Below are positions 26,450 through 35,569 of a stretch of DNA of 59,970 nt, in pieces; the first letter of the stretch is position 1; each line of letters opens with the position of its first letter. The notes under the pieces were generated by a model. The model was given only the letters and a program-made list of their open reading frames with translations. It did not search any database and was not told where the DNA came from. The position numbers and the translations under genes were made by a program. This DNA comes from an uncultured Lachnospiraceae bacterium (GTDB lineage: Bacteria > Bacillota > Clostridia > Lachnospirales > Lachnospiraceae), in assembly GCA_947626945.1 (NCBI GenBank), contig CANQUC010000013.1:1-59970 (forward strand), read 5' to 3'.

Positions 26450-27691
26450 ATGGCAGTAATAAGACCTTTTTCCTGTATCCGTCCCAGAGAAGAGCTTGCG
26501 GAAAGAATCGCGGCGCTTCCCTATGATGTGTACAACCGTCAGGAGGCATGGGAGGCGGTAAAAGACAATCCGCTGTCCTTTTTGCGGATCGACCGGGCTG
26601 AGACCTCTTTTGACCGGTCTGTGGACACTTATGATGACCGTGTTTATGAAAAGGCAAGAACCCTGCTGGATGATATGATCCGCCGGGGACAGCTTTTTGA
26701 GGATCCTGATCCGGGATATTATGTTTATGAGCTTACAATGGATGGACGCAGCCAGACAGGCATAGTGGCCTGCGCGTCTATTGACGATTACGAAAACCAG
26801 GTGATCAAAAAGCATGAAAACACAAGGGCCGATAAGGAGCAGGACCGGATCCGCCATGTGGACGCCTGCAGCGCCCAGACCGGGCCGATCTTTCTTGCCT
26901 ATCGGGCTCATCCCGTGATCAGCCAGGCAGTGAGGGAAGCAAAGGGCCGTCCCTGTCTTTATGATTTTACGGCGGAGGATGGCATTGGTCACAGAGTCTG
27001 GAAGATCGGAGAGGAGGAGAAGATCCGAAAGATCCGGGACGCGTTTTCCTCTATCTCTGAGATTTATATTGCGGATGGCCATCACCGGGCGGCCAGCGCC
27101 GTGAAGGTGGGCCTTATGAGAAGAGCGAAACATCCGGACTACACCGGGAAAGAGGAATTTAATTTCTTCCTGTCGGTGCTGTTTCCGGATCAGGAGCTGA
27201 TGATCATGGATTACAACCGGGTAGTCCGGGATCTGAACGGTCTGACAAAAGAAGAATTTTTAAAAAAGGTCTCAGAGGGATTTTTTGTGGAACCGGCGGC
27301 AGAGGCTCCCTACCGTCCAAAGGAAAAAGGCACCTTTGGCATGTATCTGGACAAAACCTGGTATGTGCTTCGGGCAAAGCCGGAAACCGCGTCGGCAGAC
27401 CCGGTAAAGGGACTGGACGTATCGGTTCTGCAGGATTGGCTTTTGGGCCCCATCCTTGGGATCCGGGATCCGAAAACCGATGAAAGGATTGATTTTGTAG
27501 GCGGGATCAGAGGCCTTACGGAGCTTGAGAGAAGAGCGGACAGCGATATGAAAGTGGCCTTTTCCCTGTATCCCACCTCTATCGGAGAACTGTTCGCGGT
27601 GGCAGACGCCAGCCGCCTGATGCCGCCAAAGTCTACATGGTTTGAACCGAAGCTGAGAAGCGGGCTGTTCATTCACCGCTTTGAAGAATAA
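26450..27691 (+). CDS. DUF1015 family protein
   Basis: 413 residues. The N-terminal block IRPFSCIRPREELAERIAALPYDVYN is the DUF1015 hallmark, followed by HENTRADKEQDRIRHVDA and YIADGHHRAASA. Function unproven; the family is repeatedly found beside serA/serC in Clostridia and is suspected to act in serine metabolism, which the context here supports. Strong AAAGGAG site. A soluble protein with no membrane segment. Confidence 0.9.
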   Translation: MAVIRPFSCIRPREELAERIAALPYDVYNRQEAWEAVKDNPLSFLRIDRAETSFDRSVDTYDDRVYEKARTLLDDMIRRGQLFEDPDPGYYVYELTMDGRSQTGIVACASIDDYENQVIKKHENTRADKEQDRIRHVDACSAQTGPIFLAYRAHPVISQAVREAKGRPCLYDFTAEDGIGHRVWKIGEEEKIRKIRDAFSSISEIYIADGHHRAASAVKVGLMRRAKHPDYTGKEEFNFFLSVLFPDQELMIMDYNRVVRDLNGLTKEEFLKKVSEGFFVEPAAEAPYRPKEKGTFGMYLDKTWYVLRAKPETASADPVKGLDVSVLQDWLLGPILGIRDPKTDERIDFVGGIRGLTELERRADSDMKVAFSLYPTSIGELFAVADASRLMPPKSTWFEPKLRSGLFIHRFEE

Positions 27692-27717
27692 AGAATCAGA
27701 TAAAAGGAGACAAGAAC

Positions 27718-28665
27718 GTGGGTGTATATAACAGAAAACCGGAGGAAGAGATCAGAAAGGTGATCATTGGAAAGGATCAGGTGATCACAAAGGTGATAAT
27801 GGCCATACTGGCAGGGGGACATGTCCTCCTGGAAGATATTCCGGGAGTGGGAAAGACGACTTTGGCCCTTGGCATCAGCAAGGCAATGGGAATGTCTTAC
27901 AAACGCGTGCAGTTTACGCCGGACGTGCTTCCAAGTGATATTGTGGGATTTACAGTTTATAACAAGGAAACAGGCGCCTTTGATTATAAGCCGGGCGCCG
28001 CCATGTGCAATCTGCTGCTGGCGGACGAGGTAAACCGTACCTTCAGCAAGACGCAGGCAGCCTTGCTTGAGGTGATGGAGGAAGGCAATGTGACAGTGGA
28101 CGGGGTTACCTATCCGGTGCCAAAGCCCTTTGTGGTGATCGCCACACAGAATCCCATGGGGGCAGCCGGCACTCAGATGCTGCCGGAATCCCAGATGGAT
28201 CGATTTATGATCACCTGCCGGATGGGGTATCCCGATACCAAAAGCCAGATCCGCATCATTCAGGACAGAAAGCAGGATAATCCCCTGCATCAGATCTCCC
28301 AGGTTCTCACGCCCGGGGAGCTGCAGCAGATGCAGGAGGACGTTACAAAGGTATTTGTGTCCGATGAGGTGATCGAATACCTGACGCTCCTCTGCGAGGC
28401 AACAAGGCAGCAGGGAAACATTGAGCTGGGCGTCAGCCCCAGAGGCGTCCTTGCCCTTTATAATATGACCCGGGCCTGCGCCTATGTAAAGGGCCGGGAA
28501 TTTGCCATGCCGGAGGATGTGAAAGAGGTGTTCTGCGATGTGTGCAGTCACCGTATCGTCCTGAACGGAAAGTCCCGGCTGAATCATGTGGAGGCAGAAA
28601 AGGTACTGGAACTGATCCTGGAGGAAGTTCCGGTTCCCAAAATTTCCAAAAATAAAAAGAAGTAA
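27718..28665 (+). CDS. MoxR-family AAA ATPase
   Basis: 315 residues from a GTG start with AAAGGAG about 8 bases upstream. Walker A is EDIPGVGKTTLA, Walker B LLLADEVNR, sensor-1 VIATQNPMG. MoxR ATPases act as chaperones for partners encoded next to them, here the DUF58 protein and the transglutaminase-like membrane protein. The three genes are tightly spaced (12 bases, then an overlap), the common MoxR-DUF58-TgpA arrangement. The exact target is unknown. Confidence 0.94.
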   Translation: MGVYNRKPEEEIRKVIIGKDQVITKVIMAILAGGHVLLEDIPGVGKTTLALGISKAMGMSYKRVQFTPDVLPSDIVGFTVYNKETGAFDYKPGAAMCNLLLADEVNRTFSKTQAALLEVMEEGNVTVDGVTYPVPKPFVVIATQNPMGAAGTQMLPESQMDRFMITCRMGYPDTKSQIRIIQDRKQDNPLHQISQVLTPGELQQMQEDVTKVFVSDEVIEYLTLLCEATRQQGNIELGVSPRGVLALYNMTRACAYVKGREFAMPEDVKEVFCDVCSHRIVLNGKSRLNHVEAEKVLELILEEVPVPKISKNKKK

Positions 28666-28677
28666 AGGATGTGTCCT

Positions 28678-29742
28678 ATGCTGGCAAAACGAATCGGATT
28701 CGGTATCTGGGCTCTGCTGGTGCTGGGCTGTTTTCTGGCGGCGAGAAGCTTTTTCTCCGCAGTTCTTTTGATGGGAACCATTGGCGTAACACTGTTTTCC
28801 GTTGTGTCTCTCTCAAAGAGCAGACAGAAGCTTACCGTTAGCCTGGAAACTCCCCGGCAGATCAAATCCGGAAAAAAGAAATCCGCAAAGTTGATACTGA
28901 AAAATACAGGCGCGTTCCCTGTTTTTTCTGTGAAAGGAAAGATCTGCTGCCATAACCAGCTGACCCAGGAAACCGTGGAAATTCCCTTTTCCTGTGGATT
29001 AAAGCCCTATATGGAACAGCAGATTCCCATCAAATTCAAAAGTCCTTACTGCGGACGGGTGACAATAGAACTGAAAGACCTGACAGGATATGATCTGGCA
29101 GGCATATTTTCCATAAAGCTTCCTGCCACAGCCCAGGGGGCTACCCTTGTGATGCCTTTGCTGGAGCAGGAGGAGCCGTCGGAAATGAAAGGCGCCGATG
29201 ATGGAAAAGGCAGCCAGAGCGGGGAAGAGCGTTTTGGCGTTAAGGAATATACAGAGGGAGATCCGGTAAGCCATATTCACTGGAAGCTGTCCGGCAAGCT
29301 GGACACCCTGATGATCCGGGAGACTATGAAACAGGGTGGCGCCTGCCCCGGCCTGTTTCTGGAAACAGATCTTTCAAAAAAGGCTTTCGCGCAGCTGCCA
29401 AAAGAGGCTGCCCGGCGGGTAAGCATGCTTCTTTCTGTCTCAAATGAGATGGCAGAAAACGGAAAGCCCCATAAGATCGTTTATTATTGCCGGGAGCGGA
29501 AGGCCTTTCGGGAAATTTTGGTGGAAACCGTGGAAGAGTTGAGCCGCTGTCTGGATGAACTGCTTTCCGTAACTTTTTTCTGCGAGGACGGGAAAGGAAC
29601 ACTGGCAAGCTATATAGAAGAAGCGGGAAGCGAATCTTATTTCAGCATGATCTATATTACAGACGCGGATACAGCAAAACTTGGAGAGTGGACGGATGAA
29701 CAGAGGATTGAGCCTCTCTATTGGACAGAATCAGAATCATAA
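28678..29742 (+). CDS. DUF58 domain protein
   Basis: 354 residues from the ATG of MLAKRIGFG; an ATG at 28669 sits directly on the ribosome site and is rejected. Two hydrophobic segments at about 5-45, an Ig-like beta region, and the DUF58 core with REYxxGDxxxxIHWK-like KEYTEGDPVSHIHWKLSGK near residue 195. DUF58 proteins have a vWA-like fold and work with MoxR; the role is probably in envelope assembly. The end overlaps the start of the next gene. Confidence 0.9.
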   Translation: MLAKRIGFGIWALLVLGCFLAARSFFSAVLLMGTIGVTLFSVVSLSKSRQKLTVSLETPRQIKSGKKKSAKLILKNTGAFPVFSVKGKICCHNQLTQETVEIPFSCGLKPYMEQQIPIKFKSPYCGRVTIELKDLTGYDLAGIFSIKLPATAQGATLVMPLLEQEEPSEMKGADDGKGSQSGEERFGVKEYTEGDPVSHIHWKLSGKLDTLMIRETMKQGGACPGLFLETDLSKKAFAQLPKEAARRVSMLLSVSNEMAENGKPHKIVYYCRERKAFREILVETVEELSRCLDELLSVTFFCEDGKGTLASYIEEAGSESYFSMIYITDADTAKLGEWTDEQRIEPLYWTESES

Positions 29743-32008
29743 AAGAATCACCGGCATCGTAAAGGCGGTGACGGCTTTGTGTCTTTTTACCGGCATCCAG
29801 CTTTTCCTGGCCAGGGTATACGGCCTCCATTATCAGTTCTGGTTTGGGGAAGCCGTGGGCTTTTTGGTGATTGCGGTCCTCAGTGCTTTCTGGGATCGGG
29901 AAAGCACGGTATACAGCCTGTTTCTTATTATCACAGGCTTTTTTGTGGTTGGTTTCCTGCTGGGATCCAAGTTCGCGGTAAACGGGCTGTTTATTTTGCT
30001 GAATCAGGCCATTGATGCCATTGGCGTCAATACGCCCCACATTTTTACCAAATTCGCGGTGGAGGCTGCCGAAAACAATTATGTGCTGTACGCCACATTC
30101 TTTATGGTCTTTTTTTCCGCGGTTCTTTCAGGCCTTTGCGCAGCCATTTTAAACGGCGGATACAGAAGCCTGCTGCTTTTGCTGGCAATTGCTGTGATCC
30201 TGCCGCCTGCGCTGTTTGGCATTGTGCCGGGCCGCTGGACTTGTCTGTTTTTTGCCGCGTCGCTGCTTCTGGCCTATGGAGTTACCGGCATGGGAGATCA
30301 ACAGGAAGGCACCTGGCCGTTTCTCCTGGGAACGGTTTTGACGGTATTTTTGCTGACGTCGGCGCTGGCTTCCTGGATCTCTCCCCAAAGCGGCGTGCAT
30401 CCGGTGTTTGAGGAGGCTGTCGCAAGACTCCGTTATGAAAAAGAGCCGGAGGAATCCTATCCCAAGGGACAGCTGTCCAAAATGGGCCGGCTTGAAAAGC
30501 AGAAAGATCCGGCGCTCTATGTGACTATGGAAAATCCGGTTCCCCTGTATCTGAAAGGTTATGTGGGAAGCCGTTTTGACGGACAGAACTGGCAGGATCT
30601 GGAGCAGTCTGTCCACTATGAAAATTATCCGCTGTTTTACTGGCTTCACAGACAGGGCTTTTACGGCTTTGACCAGACCTTTCTTTTGTACAGTCTGCAG
30701 GGAACGGACGGCGCCGGGCCAAAGACCTATACCATGAAAGTGGATCATGTGGGCGGAGACAGCAGATACTATTATTTGCCTTATGAACTGGCGTCGGCAT
30801 CGTCCTTTGACTTCAGGAGAAACAGCGACACGGCGGCTTTGACCAAAGGCTTTTTCGGGCAGCGGACGTATTCTTTCCGGATCTCGGAGTCTTTGGCAGA
30901 TAAGACCGGCGTCATGGGAAAGAAGCTGTTTGAGCTGCAGCAGCAGGGGGATGAGGACGCCCTGCGGTATCTGAGTCAGGAAAGCTATTATAATCTTTTT
31001 GTCTATCAGGCCTATACGGCGCTGACTGACGAGCAAAAAGAAGTATTTTCTCGCCTGACGGAAAAAGAAGTGGATCCCCAGGCGGCCCATATGGAATATG
31101 GGGAAGCGGAAAATTATGTAAAAAAATTTCTGGCGGATACGCTGGTTTATGATGAAAAGGCGGATCTTCCGGCAGACAGCGATGATTTTTTGAGAAAGCT
31201 CCTGATGGAGGACAAAAAGGGAAATGACGTCCACTTTGCTACCGTTGCCGCGTTGCTTTACCGGTATCTGGGAATCCCGGCCCGCTATGTGGAGGGGTAC
31301 GCGCTGACAAAAGCCGGCGCGGAAAAGATGAAGCCCGGGGAGCCCTATGCCCTTTCCGGCGCGGATGAACACGCCTGGGTGGAAGTTTACTATGACACCA
31401 TTGGCTGGCTGCCGGTGGAAGTGACGCCCGGGTTTGACAAGCTTATGGAGGCAGCGCAGGACAGCCAGCAAAATATTCAGGGGGAAAACGGGACGGAAAA
31501 CCGGGAAGAGACAGTACCTCAAACCGCGGATCCCAAGAAACAGGAAAGCGGCCGGAACAAAAAGACGGAGCAAAAGGGGCTTTCCGCCACAGCCATTTTG
31601 TTCCTCCTGTGGATTCTGGTATTTGCGGGGCTGATCCTTGGCATTCTGCTTCGGAAGCTTTGGACGGATCAGAGGCGGAAACGGGACTTCGCGGCAGAAA
31701 ACAACTGTGATGCCGTAAGAGGAATGTACGGATATTTTGTACGGCTGATGAAAGCGGTGTCTGTGGAGGGACAGGAAGAGGAACCAAAATCCTACAAAGA
31801 GATGCTGAGGCAGCGATGCCCGTCTGTGACGGAAGCAGATTTTGAAACCTGGGTTTCCCACTGTCAGAAAGCGGCTTACAGTGAAGAGGGCGTTACAAAA
31901 GAAGAACGGCAGTGGTGCGGTGAATTTGTGGAAAGGATCCGAAAAGAGCTGTACGGACAGCAGGATTTCCTGCGCAAACTGGTATTTCTCTTTTGGGAAT
32001 GCGTTTAA
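29696..32008 (+). CDS. Transglutaminase-like membrane protein without catalytic Cys
   Basis: 770 residues. Several membrane helices span about 15-225, an extracellular part holds a transglutaminase-like domain (about 445-585), and a further helix lies at about 640-662 before a DUF4129-like cytoplasmic tail. The fold is clear from LYRYLGIPARYVEGY. The Cys of the usual GYCEHFA motif is Asp (D511, GNDVHFA), and the third triad residue is E575 rather than Asp; H559 remains (DEHAWVEVY). It is probably not a protease or transpeptidase and may bind envelope proteins instead. Start ATG at 29696 lies inside the DUF58 gene, with GGAGAG upstream. Confidence 0.88.
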   Translation: MNRGLSLSIGQNQNHKRITGIVKAVTALCLFTGIQLFLARVYGLHYQFWFGEAVGFLVIAVLSAFWDRESTVYSLFLIITGFFVVGFLLGSKFAVNGLFILLNQAIDAIGVNTPHIFTKFAVEAAENNYVLYATFFMVFFSAVLSGLCAAILNGGYRSLLLLLAIAVILPPALFGIVPGRWTCLFFAASLLLAYGVTGMGDQQEGTWPFLLGTVLTVFLLTSALASWISPQSGVHPVFEEAVARLRYEKEPEESYPKGQLSKMGRLEKQKDPALYVTMENPVPLYLKGYVGSRFDGQNWQDLEQSVHYENYPLFYWLHRQGFYGFDQTFLLYSLQGTDGAGPKTYTMKVDHVGGDSRYYYLPYELASASSFDFRRNSDTAALTKGFFGQRTYSFRISESLADKTGVMGKKLFELQQQGDEDALRYLSQESYYNLFVYQAYTALTDEQKEVFSRLTEKEVDPQAAHMEYGEAENYVKKFLADTLVYDEKADLPADSDDFLRKLLMEDKKGNDVHFATVAALLYRYLGIPARYVEGYALTKAGAEKMKPGEPYALSGADEHAWVEVYYDTIGWLPVEVTPGFDKLMEAAQDSQQNIQGENGTENREETVPQTADPKKQESGRNKKTEQKGLSATAILFLLWILVFAGLILGILLRKLWTDQRRKRDFAAENNCDAVRGMYGYFVRLMKAVSVEGQEEEPKSYKEMLRQRCPSVTEADFETWVSHCQKAAYSEEGVTKEERQWCGEFVERIRKELYGQQDFLRKLVFLFWECV

Positions 32009-32012
32009 GAAA

Positions 32013-32062
32013 ATCCGGTACAGATAGGAAAAAACGGCGCAAAGCCACAGGGCGAGCCGGAT
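32013..32062 (+). promoter_or_regulatory. Hairpin leader before the dockerin/pectate-lyase gene, c-di-GMP-I-like core
   Basis: ATCCGG (32013-32018) pairs with CCGGAT (32057-32062). Inside it lies GCAAAGCCACAGGG (32039-32052), resembling the conserved 3' half of the c-di-GMP-I aptamer, but the two long hairpins of that aptamer are missing. May be a degenerate element or chance. Confidence 0.25.
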
Positions 32063-32083
32063 ATATTCAGAAAGGAGAAGCTT

Positions 32084-33937
32084 ATGAAAAGAAAAAGAGC
32101 AAGGAGAGGGCTTTGCGGTCTGCTGGCGGCAGCGATCCTGGTCTGCGGGGGGATTCTTCCCGCGGGAAAGAGCGCCCGGGCGGAAGAACAACAGTCCTCG
32201 GAAACCTACTGGTATGGGGACGCCAACGCAGACGGTGTGCTGAGTGTGGACGATGCCATCCGCGTTCTGAGGCATCTGGTAAAGCTTGTCACCATTGAGG
32301 GGGAACTTGAAACCACTCTGGCGGATGTAGACCACAGCGGAGACATTCAGACAGCCGATGCCATTGGGATTTTGCGCATGCTGGTCAATCTGCAGCAGAG
32401 GGAGGAGTACCAGAAGCCGGAAAATACTCCCACGCCTCCGCTGGAACCGGTGAACTATTATGTGCCGGCGGTATTTTCTGAAGAACCGGAGGAGCCCATT
32501 GGATTTCCTGGCGCAGACGGCTATGGCAAATATGCTACCGGAGGCCGGGGCGGAAGAGTGATCGAGGTGACCAACCTGGAAGACGACGGCCCCGGATCCC
32601 TGAGAGAAGCCCTGGAGGCTTCCGGAAAGAGGATCGTTGTGTTTAAGGTTTCCGGAACCATTTATCTGCAGGACAAGCTGACCATCCAGAACGGAGACGT
32701 TACCGTGGCCGGACAGACGGCGCCGGGAGACGGAATCTGCCTGGCCAATTACGGGCTTACGGTCAGCAGGGCAAATAATGTGATCATCCGGTATATCCGT
32801 GTCCGCCCGGGAGATCAGACGGGGACGGAGCCGGATAGCATCTGGGTACAGGCCTCCAAAGACGTGATCATCGATCACTGTTCCGCAAGCTGGGGAACAG
32901 ACGAGACCCTTTCTGTCTCTCCGAACGGATATGGCGATACTTATGAGGACGTCAGCGACCGGGTGTCTGTCCAGTGGTCCATGATCACGGAAAGCATCAG
33001 GATTTCCAGACTGACCAATGTAAGGCACGGTATGGGCAGTCTGATCCGCGGAGCACAGGGAGCGGAAGTGACCTATCACCACAACTTCTACGCAAGTCAC
33101 AGCAGCCGCGCTCCCATGATCGGCAATTACAAGGATAACGACCATGACGACGGCAATTTCCGCGTGGAATTTGCCAACAACGTGGTGTATAACTGGGACG
33201 GCAAAAAGAGCGGTACCTGCGGCGACAAGGATGATAATGGCCTCCTGATCTACACGACTTATATCAATTATCTGAACAATGTGTTCAAAAAAGGTCCAAA
33301 CTCCACAAATACCTATGCCTTTGCGGAGGCATGTATCGGAAACAGGATGTACATTTCCGGCAATATGGTAGAGGGTAAGGTGCCGGAGGATCAAAAGAGC
33401 CTGGTAACCTTTGAGGACGATGTGCTGGCAACAAACAACAATCCCTACTATAAAGTAAGCGGAAAGGTCATTGACAAAGAGACCTATTTCATGGATGCGC
33501 CTTTTGACGACAGCAAGCTTACGGGACTGCAGACCGCGGAAGAGGCGGAGAAAGATGTGCTTGCGGGAGTGGGCGCGTCTCTGAACAGAGATTCCGTGGA
33601 TCTTGCCATGATAGACGCCTATCAGAACAAACAGGGCAAGCTGATCAACTCTCCCGCAGAGTCTCTTGGATGGACCAACAAGGAGCCCTTGTCCCCGTAC
33701 CTTACCGGAGAACCCTATTTCAATTTCCTGCAGGGAAAATATCCGGAGCTTCGAAGCTATGAAGGATACGCGGACGCGGATCATGACGGCATGAGCGACG
33801 ACTGGGAAGCGTTTATGAACCTGGATCCCGGCGATGCTTCTGACGGGGCCGCCCCTTACGGAAACAGCTCCTATACAAACCTGGACGTCTATCTGCAGTT
33901 CCTGACGGAAAATAATACAGCGGCGATTCAGCGCTGA
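32084..33937 (+). CDS. Secreted dockerin/pectate-lyase-like protein
   Basis: 617 residues. Signal peptide at 1-33, type I dockerin-like domain at about 43-105 (GDANADGVLSVDDAIRVL and DVDHSGDIQTADAIGILRML), a Pro-rich linker, and a right-handed beta-helix of the pectate lyase superfamily at about 140-430. Typical segments are GADGYGKYATGGRGG, GPGSLREAL, GQTAPGDGICL and DHCSASWGTDE. Near the C-terminus is an EF-hand-like DADHDGMSDDWE, usual in this lyase group. It should cut polygalacturonate outside the cell, feeding sugars to importers. The ATG has AAAGGAG. The dockerin implies a cohesin partner, none of which is visible here. Confidence 0.9.
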   Translation: MKRKRARRGLCGLLAAAILVCGGILPAGKSARAEEQQSSETYWYGDANADGVLSVDDAIRVLRHLVKLVTIEGELETTLADVDHSGDIQTADAIGILRMLVNLQQREEYQKPENTPTPPLEPVNYYVPAVFSEEPEEPIGFPGADGYGKYATGGRGGRVIEVTNLEDDGPGSLREALEASGKRIVVFKVSGTIYLQDKLTIQNGDVTVAGQTAPGDGICLANYGLTVSRANNVIIRYIRVRPGDQTGTEPDSIWVQASKDVIIDHCSASWGTDETLSVSPNGYGDTYEDVSDRVSVQWSMITESIRISRLTNVRHGMGSLIRGAQGAEVTYHHNFYASHSSRAPMIGNYKDNDHDDGNFRVEFANNVVYNWDGKKSGTCGDKDDNGLLIYTTYINYLNNVFKKGPNSTNTYAFAEACIGNRMYISGNMVEGKVPEDQKSLVTFEDDVLATNNNPYYKVSGKVIDKETYFMDAPFDDSKLTGLQTAEEAEKDVLAGVGASLNRDSVDLAMIDAYQNKQGKLINSPAESLGWTNKEPLSPYLTGEPYFNFLQGKYPELRSYEGYADADHDGMSDDWEAFMNLDPGDASDGAAPYGNSSYTNLDVYLQFLTENNTAAIQR

Positions 33938-33942
33938 AAAAG

Positions 33943-33978
33943 AAAGACTGCCTCAAATTTTTCTGAGGCAGTCTTTTT
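33943..33978. terminator. Bidirectional terminator between convergent genes
   Basis: AAGACTGCCTCA (33944-33955) pairs with 33964-33975. A-run before and T-run after, so it serves the lyase gene and the DUF4430 gene from both sides. Confidence 0.9.
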
Positions 33979-33989
33979 GACTTTGAATG

Positions 33990-35375
33990 TTACCATTCCT
34001 TGTCCCATCCGATGTAGTTTCCGCTGTTGTCAAAAGCACAGCCGATATCCTTTCCAAGGGCCAGTGAATAGCGGAGACGTATGATATCGTTTGCGGCGGG
34101 GAACAGCTGGGACATGCCCACGGTGCAGTTCTGGTCATTGATCTGGAACATCCAGCCGGAATAATTGAATACAAAATGATTTTCCGAAAGCTTATCCGGA
34201 CTCCAGGCGGTTTCGTCGTAGGCGGGAGCCATATACTGGTCTGCCAGGATGGCGGATTTCAGATCCTCCGGAATAAACGGCGTCCCAAAGGCGCCTTCCC
34301 GGTCAATGGACCGCAGATAAAAATCAGATTCCACGGTTCCTGTACTGGTATAGGAATATCCCTGGCTCTTTAAGAGCTCCGTTACATAGTAGGAAAGGGG
34401 CTTCCCCTCTTCATAGGGAACCGCGGTGGGAGGGATCAAATATCCAAATCCTACTGTGGTGGCTTCTACGCAGATGGTGATCACGGGCGTTTCAGGCAGC
34501 TGATATTCAATGGTGTATTCGTTGGTAATGGAAGTGCCTGACAGGTTATCTGTGGCGGTAATGCTGACGGTGTTGATTCCCTCCGCAAGGGTAAGGGCAT
34601 AGGTGACAACGTCGTCCTTAACAAAACGGGGAACCGCCGCGACGCCGTTGCACAGCACCGTCTGGGCCTCTGTCGGAAGTATAAAGCCGGCTGCGTCTGC
34701 GGAGAGCACCTCCACCGTGATCAGGGACTGGTTCACCAGTCCGCCCAGAGGAAAGTTGCAGAACAGTTGAGGGGGGAGCGGGTCCTCGCTGACCGGAGGC
34801 TCCGGCGTGGATTCTTCAGTCGGCTCCGTTGCCTCGGGATCCACATACTGCGGCTCCTCCGACGGCTTGATCTGGGGAACGGAACCGGTGCCTGTCGGAG
34901 TTTCATGGCTGCTCTGATTCAGAACGGGCCCCTGTCCGAAATTGTTTTCAATCAGTTCCGCCAGCTCTTCCTGGGTATAAGGACGGGGCGTAGACAGCCC
35001 GGAAACTGTTTCTCCCGCGGCTGCGCCGCCTAAGGAAGAACTGTCCGTAACAGAATTGGCCGCCGCGCCGGAGTAGCGCTGGTTGTCTACAACAGCTACC
35101 TGGGGATCCGTTCCCTGAGGTCTTGCGGTCTGGTTTGCCTGGGCGTAGAGAAGCGCCACCTGTGGATCCAGCACAAAGGAACGTCCGTCCGCAATGCCGG
35201 TGAGGGGATCCGCGCCGGCCCACCGGGCATGTCCCAGAACGGTAACGGCAAGCACCACAGCGCAAAGAAGTCCGGAAATAAGAGAGCACAGAAACACAGT
35301 CCGCCTTCCTTTCGGCTGACGGCCTGATCCTGCGGATTTCAGTTTTTGAAAGAAAGAAAGCAGATGTTCTTTCAT
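33990..35375 (-). CDS. Membrane-anchored DUF4430 protein
   Basis: 461 residues from the ATG of MKEHLLSFF (site GGAG upstream; the ATG at 35387 is less suited). One membrane helix at about 30-50, a long Pro/Thr/Glu-rich stalk, then an Ig-like beta region and a C-terminal DUF4430 domain (GWMFQINDQNCTVGMSQL...IIRLRYS), similar to the C-terminal domain of transcobalamin. The C-terminus is outside the cell. It may bind a small ligand or another surface protein; function is not known. It is transcribed from a promoter shared back to back with the zinc-finger gene. Confidence 0.85.
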   Translation of the reverse strand: MKEHLLSFFQKLKSAGSGRQPKGRRTVFLCSLISGLLCAVVLAVTVLGHARWAGADPLTGIADGRSFVLDPQVALLYAQANQTARPQGTDPQVAVVDNQRYSGAAANSVTDSSSLGGAAAGETVSGLSTPRPYTQEELAELIENNFGQGPVLNQSSHETPTGTGSVPQIKPSEEPQYVDPEATEPTEESTPEPPVSEDPLPPQLFCNFPLGGLVNQSLITVEVLSADAAGFILPTEAQTVLCNGVAAVPRFVKDDVVTYALTLAEGINTVSITATDNLSGTSITNEYTIEYQLPETPVITICVEATTVGFGYLIPPTAVPYEEGKPLSYYVTELLKSQGYSYTSTGTVESDFYLRSIDREGAFGTPFIPEDLKSAILADQYMAPAYDETAWSPDKLSENHFVFNYSGWMFQINDQNCTVGMSQLFPAANDIIRLRYSLALGKDIGCAFDNSGNYIGWDKEW

Positions 35376-35465
35376 AATCAGCTCCATTCCGCCGCTTTTG
35401 GCGGCTGTTCTGAAAAAGGATCCTGACGGCGCCGGCCGGTTCAGATCCGTTTCGTGTTCTGATTT

Positions 35466-35494
35466 ATTTTAGCACAGATTTCCCGGCAATACAA
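35466..35494 (-). promoter_or_regulatory. Sigma-A promoter for the DUF4430 gene
   Basis: On the minus strand TTGTAT (35494-35489), 17 bp, TAAAAT (35471-35466), about 90 bases before the start codon. Confidence 0.55.
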
Positions 35495-35503
35495 ATGAAA
35501 ATA

Positions 35504-35532
35504 TTGCGAAATGAAAACCGTTGTTGTATAGT
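35504..35532 (+). promoter_or_regulatory. Sigma-A promoter for the zinc-finger/polA operon
   Basis: TTGCGA (35504-35509), 17 bp, TATAGT (35527-35532), 37 bases before the start codon. Confidence 0.6.
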
Positions 35533-35569
35533 ATAACTTGGGTTAACATGAAAGTAAAGAGGTGAGGAT

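Noticed and set aside
30149-33784. A very long open frame on the minus strand (over 1200 codons)
   Set aside because: It lies opposite the transglutaminase-like and pectate-lyase genes, has no ribosome site or domain motifs, and reflects codon bias of the real genes.
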